From positions 1-64,000 of the forward strand of contig CAKZRP010000080.1 in NCBI GenBank assembly GCA_937146765.1: DNA of 64,000 nucleotides, written 5' to 3'. Of this stretch, positions 60,714 through 64,000 are shown one piece after another; position 1 is the stretch's first letter; every line of letters starts with the position of its first letter. The stretch comes from an uncultured Paracoccaceae bacterium (lineage in GTDB: Bacteria; Pseudomonadota; Alphaproteobacteria; Rhodobacterales; Rhodobacteraceae). The notes under the pieces were generated by a model. The model had not been told where the DNA came from. It did not search any database and saw nothing but the letters and a program-made list of their open reading frames with translations. The translations under genes were made by a program, and so were the position numbers.

Positions 60714-61763
60714 ATGGCACAGGTCACCCTGAACCATGTCCGCAAGACCTACCCCAATGGCCATGAAGCCGTGCAGCCCTGTTCAGTCGAAATCCCCGAT
60801 GGCGAGCTGGTGGTGCTGGTTGGCCCCTCGGGCTGCGGCAAATCCACCCTCCTGCGGATGATTGCGGGGCTTGAGGACATCACCGAAGGCGAGCTGAGGA
60901 TCGGTGCGGATGTGGTCAATGACAAGGACCCCGCCGACCGCAATATCGCCATGGTGTTCCAGAACTACGCGCTCTATCCGCATATGACCGTGGCCAAGAA
61001 CATGGGCTACGGGCTCAAGAACAGAGGCGCCTCCAAGGCGGAGATCGAGGCCAAGGTGCAGGAAGCTGCCCGCATCCTGAACCTCGGCGACTATCTGGAT
61101 CGCCGTCCGAGCCAGCTCTCCGGCGGTCAGCGCCAACGCGTCGCCATGGGCCGGGCCATCGTGCGTGACCCCGAGCTGTTCCTCTTTGACGAGCCGCTCT
61201 CCAACCTTGATGCCAAGCTCAGGAACCAGATGCGGATCGAGATCCGCTCGCTGCAGCAGCGTCTCGGCGTCACTGCGGTCTATGTGACCCACGATCAGGT
61301 CGAAGCGATGACCATGGCGGACCGCATCATCGTGCTGAACGCCGGCCGGATCGAACAGATCGGCACCCCGACCGAGATTTACGAGCACCCGGCCTCCACC
61401 TTTGTCGCGGGCTTCATGGGCGCACCGCCGATGAACCTCCTGCGGGCGGATATCGCGGGCGGTCGTTTGCAACTGTCGTCTCAGACGCTTCTGCCGGTCC
61501 CCGCGCCCCAACTTGCCACAGACAGCGTGCTGGTGGGTTTCCGCCCCGAGGATGTCCGCCTCGGCGGCGACGGCTCTGCGGTGCTGGAGGTTCAGATCAT
61601 CGAGGAACTGGGAGCCGTACGCCTCCTGCATGGCCACCTTGGCGACCAACCCTTCTCGGTCAGCATCGGCAAGGATGAACACGCCACGGTCGGCGCGCAA
61701 ATCATCACCCTGCCCCAGGATCGGGTCCATTTCTTCCACCCGGATCGCGGCACCCGGATCTGA
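60714..61763 (+). CDS. ugpC: Glycerol-3-phosphate ABC transporter ATPase UgpC
   Basis: The 349-residue MalK-type ATPase has Walker A GPSGCGKST (37-45), signature LSGGQRQRVAMGRAIVRDP, Walker B LFLFDEPLSNLD, and a C-terminal TOBE/OB regulatory domain (about 240-349, VLVGFRPEDVRLGGD). It energises UgpAE. AAGGAAA precedes the ATG. It is the last gene of ugpBAEC, with a strong hairpin just after. Confidence 0.93.
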   Translation: MAQVTLNHVRKTYPNGHEAVQPCSVEIPDGELVVLVGPSGCGKSTLLRMIAGLEDITEGELRIGADVVNDKDPADRNIAMVFQNYALYPHMTVAKNMGYGLKNRGASKAEIEAKVQEAARILNLGDYLDRRPSQLSGGQRQRVAMGRAIVRDPELFLFDEPLSNLDAKLRNQMRIEIRSLQQRLGVTAVYVTHDQVEAMTMADRIIVLNAGRIEQIGTPTEIYEHPASTFVAGFMGAPPMNLLRADIAGGRLQLSSQTLLPVPAPQLATDSVLVGFRPEDVRLGGDGSAVLEVQIIEELGAVRLLHGHLGDQPFSVSIGKDEHATVGAQIITLPQDRVHFFHPDRGTRI

Positions 61764-61767
61764 GACA

Positions 61768-61801
61768 GCAAACGGCCGCCCACGTGTGGGCGGCCGTTTG
61801 C
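61768..61801. terminator. Very stable hairpin between ugpC and the helical protein gene
   Basis: A perfect 15-bp stem (GCAAACGGCCGCCCA / TGGGCGGCCGTTTGC) with loop CGTG lies five bases after the ugpC stop and 30 bases past the convergent stop. A T run is weak, so it may also act in mRNA protection. Confidence 0.75.
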
Positions 61802-61831
61802 ATGGCGGGTCAAAGGGTCGTCAAACTGGGA

Positions 61832-62668
61832 TCAGGCAGCGACCGGGGGCGGTGTCAGCTTTTTGCGCCATTCCGCAATCGCCTTGATCCGCGTGGTCAT
61901 CTTGCCGTTCAGATCCATCATGTCCTTGATAGTCTTCATCTTCTTGACGTCGGGAGCACTGCCCCCCTTTGCCGCCCAATCCGACATCGCCTTGAAGATC
62001 GCATCGCCGGTCTTCTTTTCCATGCTTCCATCTGGATAGAGCTTGGCGATATTGCCGACGTTCTGGTTGATGTCCCGCGCTGCCCGTTGGATGTTCTCGC
62101 TGAAGAACTTCAGCGCCTCGGCCTCATCCCCGTTGGAATTGCGCTGGTTCTGAGCCACAAAGAGGGCGCCCTTCTTCAGCGTGGCATCGAGGTTCTTGCC
62201 CAGAACGCTGAGTGAGCGCACCGCGTCGGTCATCTCCTTGCCCTTCTTGCCGACGATCTGCTTGTTCATGTTGAGCTGCGCCTCGCCGCTCACCACGATC
62301 GCCTCGAGATCCTTTTCCAGCACGTTGAGGCTGTCGAGTTTCATCTTGGAACCGGTCGTCTTCAGCTCGTCCTTCCAGGCCGCATCGAGAACCTTGACAT
62401 AGGCGGCACAGGCCTTTTTGGCCGCCGAGAGCGCCTTTTCGAGGTCGGACAGAGCCTTGAGCTGCTTGTCGAGTGGATCCTTCTTGTCCCGCGCGCCGGC
62501 GCGATAGTCCTCGAACGCCTTGTCCATCGCCTTGAAATTGGTCGACAGGTTGGTCTTCTGGATCACCTTGATGAAGCCGTCGCTGGGTTTCTTGGACTTG
62601 GTATTGGTTTCAAAAACCTTCTTCGCCCGTTCCCATTCCTTGGCCCAGCCACCTGCTTCAACTGCCAT
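61832..62668 (-). CDS. Unrecognised lysine-rich helical protein
   Basis: I do not recognise this family. The protein has 278 residues from ATG 62668, with a strong GGGAGG site seven bases before. It is lysine-rich, almost all helical by appearance, with heptad-like stretches (about 60-125 and 135-205), no signal peptide, no membrane segment and one cysteine. A Pro-rich end (LTPPPVAA) closes it. Segments WAKEWERAKKVFE and TNFKAMDKAFEDY near the N-terminus may be a small domain. It is monocistronic between the ugp operon and tRNA-Leu. It could be structural or secreted by a leaderless route; both are guesses. Confidence 0.75.
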   Translation of the reverse strand: MAVEAGGWAKEWERAKKVFETNTKSKKPSDGFIKVIQKTNLSTNFKAMDKAFEDYRAGARDKKDPLDKQLKALSDLEKALSAAKKACAAYVKVLDAAWKDELKTTGSKMKLDSLNVLEKDLEAIVVSGEAQLNMNKQIVGKKGKEMTDAVRSLSVLGKNLDATLKKGALFVAQNQRNSNGDEAEALKFFSENIQRAARDINQNVGNIAKLYPDGSMEKKTGDAIFKAMSDWAAKGGSAPDVKKMKTIKDMMDLNGKMTTRIKAIAEWRKKLTPPPVAA

Positions 62669-62879
62669 AAATGTACCTCCCGATTGCAAAATCATTTCGT
62701 GCCAACAGTGACGTAAGGGTCTCTCGAAATCGTTGCAACGCCTGGTTCCCGAGAGTTTGAATTGAACACCCTGTTTGACCGCCCTGTGTCAGAGTGGAAC
62801 GCAGCAGAACGCCGCTTCCGTCGTTGACGGCTAAAAAATCCAGGGCTTGGTGAAGGCAGCTTTCCGGCGATAATCCAAA

Positions 62880-62911
62880 GAAAAACCCCACGTGCGACCG
62901 GCGCAGCGGAG
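62880..62911 (-). terminator. Probable terminator of tRNA-Leu
   Basis: On the minus strand TGCG/CGCA with outer CCGC/GTGG pairs (imperfect) is followed by GGGGTTTTTCTTT, about 25 bases after the tRNA. Confidence 0.5.
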
Positions 62912-62933
62912 GTTTCATTCATAGATCTTGCGG

Positions 62934-63019
62934 TGGTACCCAAGGTCGGACTCGAACCGACATGACCTCGCGGCCGGGGGATTTTGAATCCCCTGCGTCT
63001 ACCATTCCGCCACTTGGGC
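62934..63019 (-). tRNA. tRNA-Leu (CAA)
   Basis: The 86-base class II tRNA starts GCCCAAG and ends CTTGGGT-ACCA. Anticodon stem GGGGA/TCCCC holds loop TTCAAAA (anticodon CAA). The variable arm is long and the T arm is TCGG-TTCGAGT-CCGA. It reads TTG codons. Confidence 0.96.
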
Positions 63020-63184
63020 ATGGAGCTTCTCCTAACGCTGCTTCTCTGCAAGGTCCAGAGGCAAAATTGCGCAAACCTGCGGAAAGCGGCGTAATTTCCG
63101 AACTGTCGCAAATTGTTGAGTTGACGCTCTACAGCCCGCATGCAAGGTCGGCCTTGACCTGTTTCAAAGGACCTTTTGACCCTG

Positions 63185-63763
63185 ATGTTGAGACCCCTGT
63201 ACGACCGGACCATGGCCTTGGCCGACCACCCCAAGGCGCTGTGGTGGCTGGCTGCCGTTGCCTTTATCGAAAGCTCCGTCTTCCCGATTCCCCCGGACGT
63301 GCTGATGATCCCGATGATCCTTGCGCGCCCCTCGCGCGCGTGGCTCATTGCGCTGGTCGCCACTGTGGCTTCGGTTCTCGGCGGAGTCCTCGGGTATGCC
63401 ATCGGCGCCTTTTTCTATGACAGTCTCGGCCAGCCGATCCTCGAGGCCATGGGCAAGGCGGACAAAATGGCGGAGTTTAATACCCGCTTCAACGACTTTG
63501 GGTTCTGGGCTGTGCTGATCGCCGGCATCACCCCCTTTCCCTACAAGGTCATCACAATCATGTCCGGATGGACCGGGATGCCAATCGTCACTTTCGTGGT
63601 AACCTCTATTCTGGCCCGGGCACTGCGTTTCTTCCTGGTGGCCGGTCTCCTGTGGCAATTCGGCGCCCCGGTGCGGGCCTTTATCGAAGAGCGGCTCGGC
63701 TTTGTCTTCTCTGTCTTCTGCGCGCTTCTCTTCGGCGGCTTTTTGGCGCTGAGGTACCTATGA
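63185..63763 (+). CDS. YqaA-like membrane protein (DedA/VTT superfamily)
   Basis: The protein has 192 residues from ATG 63185; a TTG three codons earlier is also possible and is closer to the AAAGGA site. About five hydrophobic stretches are visible, with FIESSVFPIPPDVLMIPM and ITPFPYKVITIMSGWTGMP typical of YqaA. Proteins of the wider VTT/DedA superfamily include lipid scramblases and flippases; the role of YqaA is unknown. Its stop overlaps the start of dsbB by four bases. Confidence 0.82.
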   Translation: MLRPLYDRTMALADHPKALWWLAAVAFIESSVFPIPPDVLMIPMILARPSRAWLIALVATVASVLGGVLGYAIGAFFYDSLGQPILEAMGKADKMAEFNTRFNDFGFWAVLIAGITPFPYKVITIMSGWTGMPIVTFVVTSILARALRFFLVAGLLWQFGAPVRAFIEERLGFVFSVFCALLFGGFLALRYL

Positions 63764-64000
63764 CGTACAGCCGTTTCCTTGTCGCACTCGCGGCTGGTGG
63801 ATCTTTGGCCCTTTTGCTCGGGGCTTTCGGTTTCCAGTTCATCGGCGAGCTTGCACCCTGCAAGATGTGCATCTGGCAGCGCTATCCGCATGGCGCGGCG
63901 ATCGGGATCGGGGTGCTGGCCTTCCTGATCCCTGGTGCTGCGCTGCCCTATCTCGGCGCACTGGCTGCGCTGACGACCTCTGCCATCGGCGCCTTTCATG
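63760..64000 (+). CDS. dsbB: DsbB-type disulfide bond formation protein (partial, runs off the window)
   Basis: The first 80 residues are present. A membrane helix (FLVALAAGGSLALLLGAFGFQFIG) is followed by the CxxC pair and flanking residues CKMCIWQRYPHGAA, then further helices. DsbB reoxidises periplasmic DsbA using quinone. It begins at an ATGA overlap with the YqaA-like gene. The second cysteine pair and C-terminus lie beyond the window. Confidence 0.87.
   Translation, partial: MTYSRFLVALAAGGSLALLLGAFGFQFIGELAPCKMCIWQRYPHGAAIGIGVLAFLIPGAALPYLGALAALTTSAIGAFH

Overview
The window looks like a chromosomal segment of a marine alphaproteobacterium of the Roseobacter group (Rhodobacterales). 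The evidence is the high-GC coding style, the gene order phoR-pstSCAB-phoU-phoB, a ChpT phosphotransferase (CtrA phosphorelay), ornithine-lipid genes olsB-olsA, an IalB-family protein, a class II DAHP synthase and a ribosomal protein L21 with a C-terminal extension. No database search was possible, so the taxonomic placement is inference. About 65 protein genes, three tRNAs (Arg-CCG, Ser-CGA, Leu-CAA) and many intrinsic terminators can be supported. There is no CRISPR array, intact prophage or complete mobile element.

Layout. 0-1.25 kb: decayed insertion sequences, with an IS3-type end apparently inserted into an IS110 transposase gene, then an IS30 remnant. 1.3-3.5 kb: glutaryl-CoA dehydrogenase and a divergent LysR regulator. 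3.6-11.2 kb: the phosphate regulon phoR-pstS-pstC-pstA-pstB-phoU-phoB on the minus strand, with a three-repeat Pho box before pstS. 11.2-14.5 kb: a PLP sulfur-amino-acid enzyme, a gamma-carbonic anhydrase, gmk and yicC. 14.7-19.6 kb: a PAS protein, DAHP synthase, a GlxA-type regulator and a sugar dehydrogenase. 19.8-24.9 kb: a five-gene branched-chain amino acid ABC operon (livKGFHM). 25-33 kb: a HerA-like ATPase, two candidate small RNAs, an IalB protein, a NodE/NodF-like synthase and carrier pair beside lpxD, and a divergent L,D-transpeptidase / DUF882 (MepK-like) pair. 33-38.5 kb: tRNA-Arg, fatty-acid-type catabolic genes, aroQ overlapping a LuxR solo, and a structured candidate RNA. 38.6-48.4 kb: tsf-rpsB, olsBA, chpT, proA-proB-obgE, rpmA-rplU. 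48.6-57.2 kb: a DUF2059 protein, tRNA-Ser, a methyl-THF/corrinoid one-carbon operon, ppx, rlmE, a BrkB-family protein, a K+-channel-like protein and an orphan TAXI binding protein. 57.5-64 kb: the ugpBAEC-type glycerol-3-phosphate ABC operon, an unrecognised helical protein, tRNA-Leu, a YqaA-like membrane protein and the start of a dsbB gene.

How the genes work together. A recurring theme is phosphorus economy: Pst uptake with PhoR/PhoB control, Ugp-type uptake of phosphorylated glycerol compounds, ornithine-lipid synthesis (phosphorus-free membrane lipid) and an exopolyphosphatase all lie within 58 kb. A second theme is the cell envelope: LpxD with a specialised acyl carrier/synthase pair, L,D-transpeptidase, DUF882 endopeptidase candidate and IalB. 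The least explained items are the helical protein at 61.8-62.7 kb, the two small-RNA candidates at 26.5-26.9 kb, the structured RNA candidate at 38.3-38.5 kb, the corrinoid-type methyltransferase operon and the LuxR solo with altered ligand-pocket residues. No clearly new multi-gene system was found.
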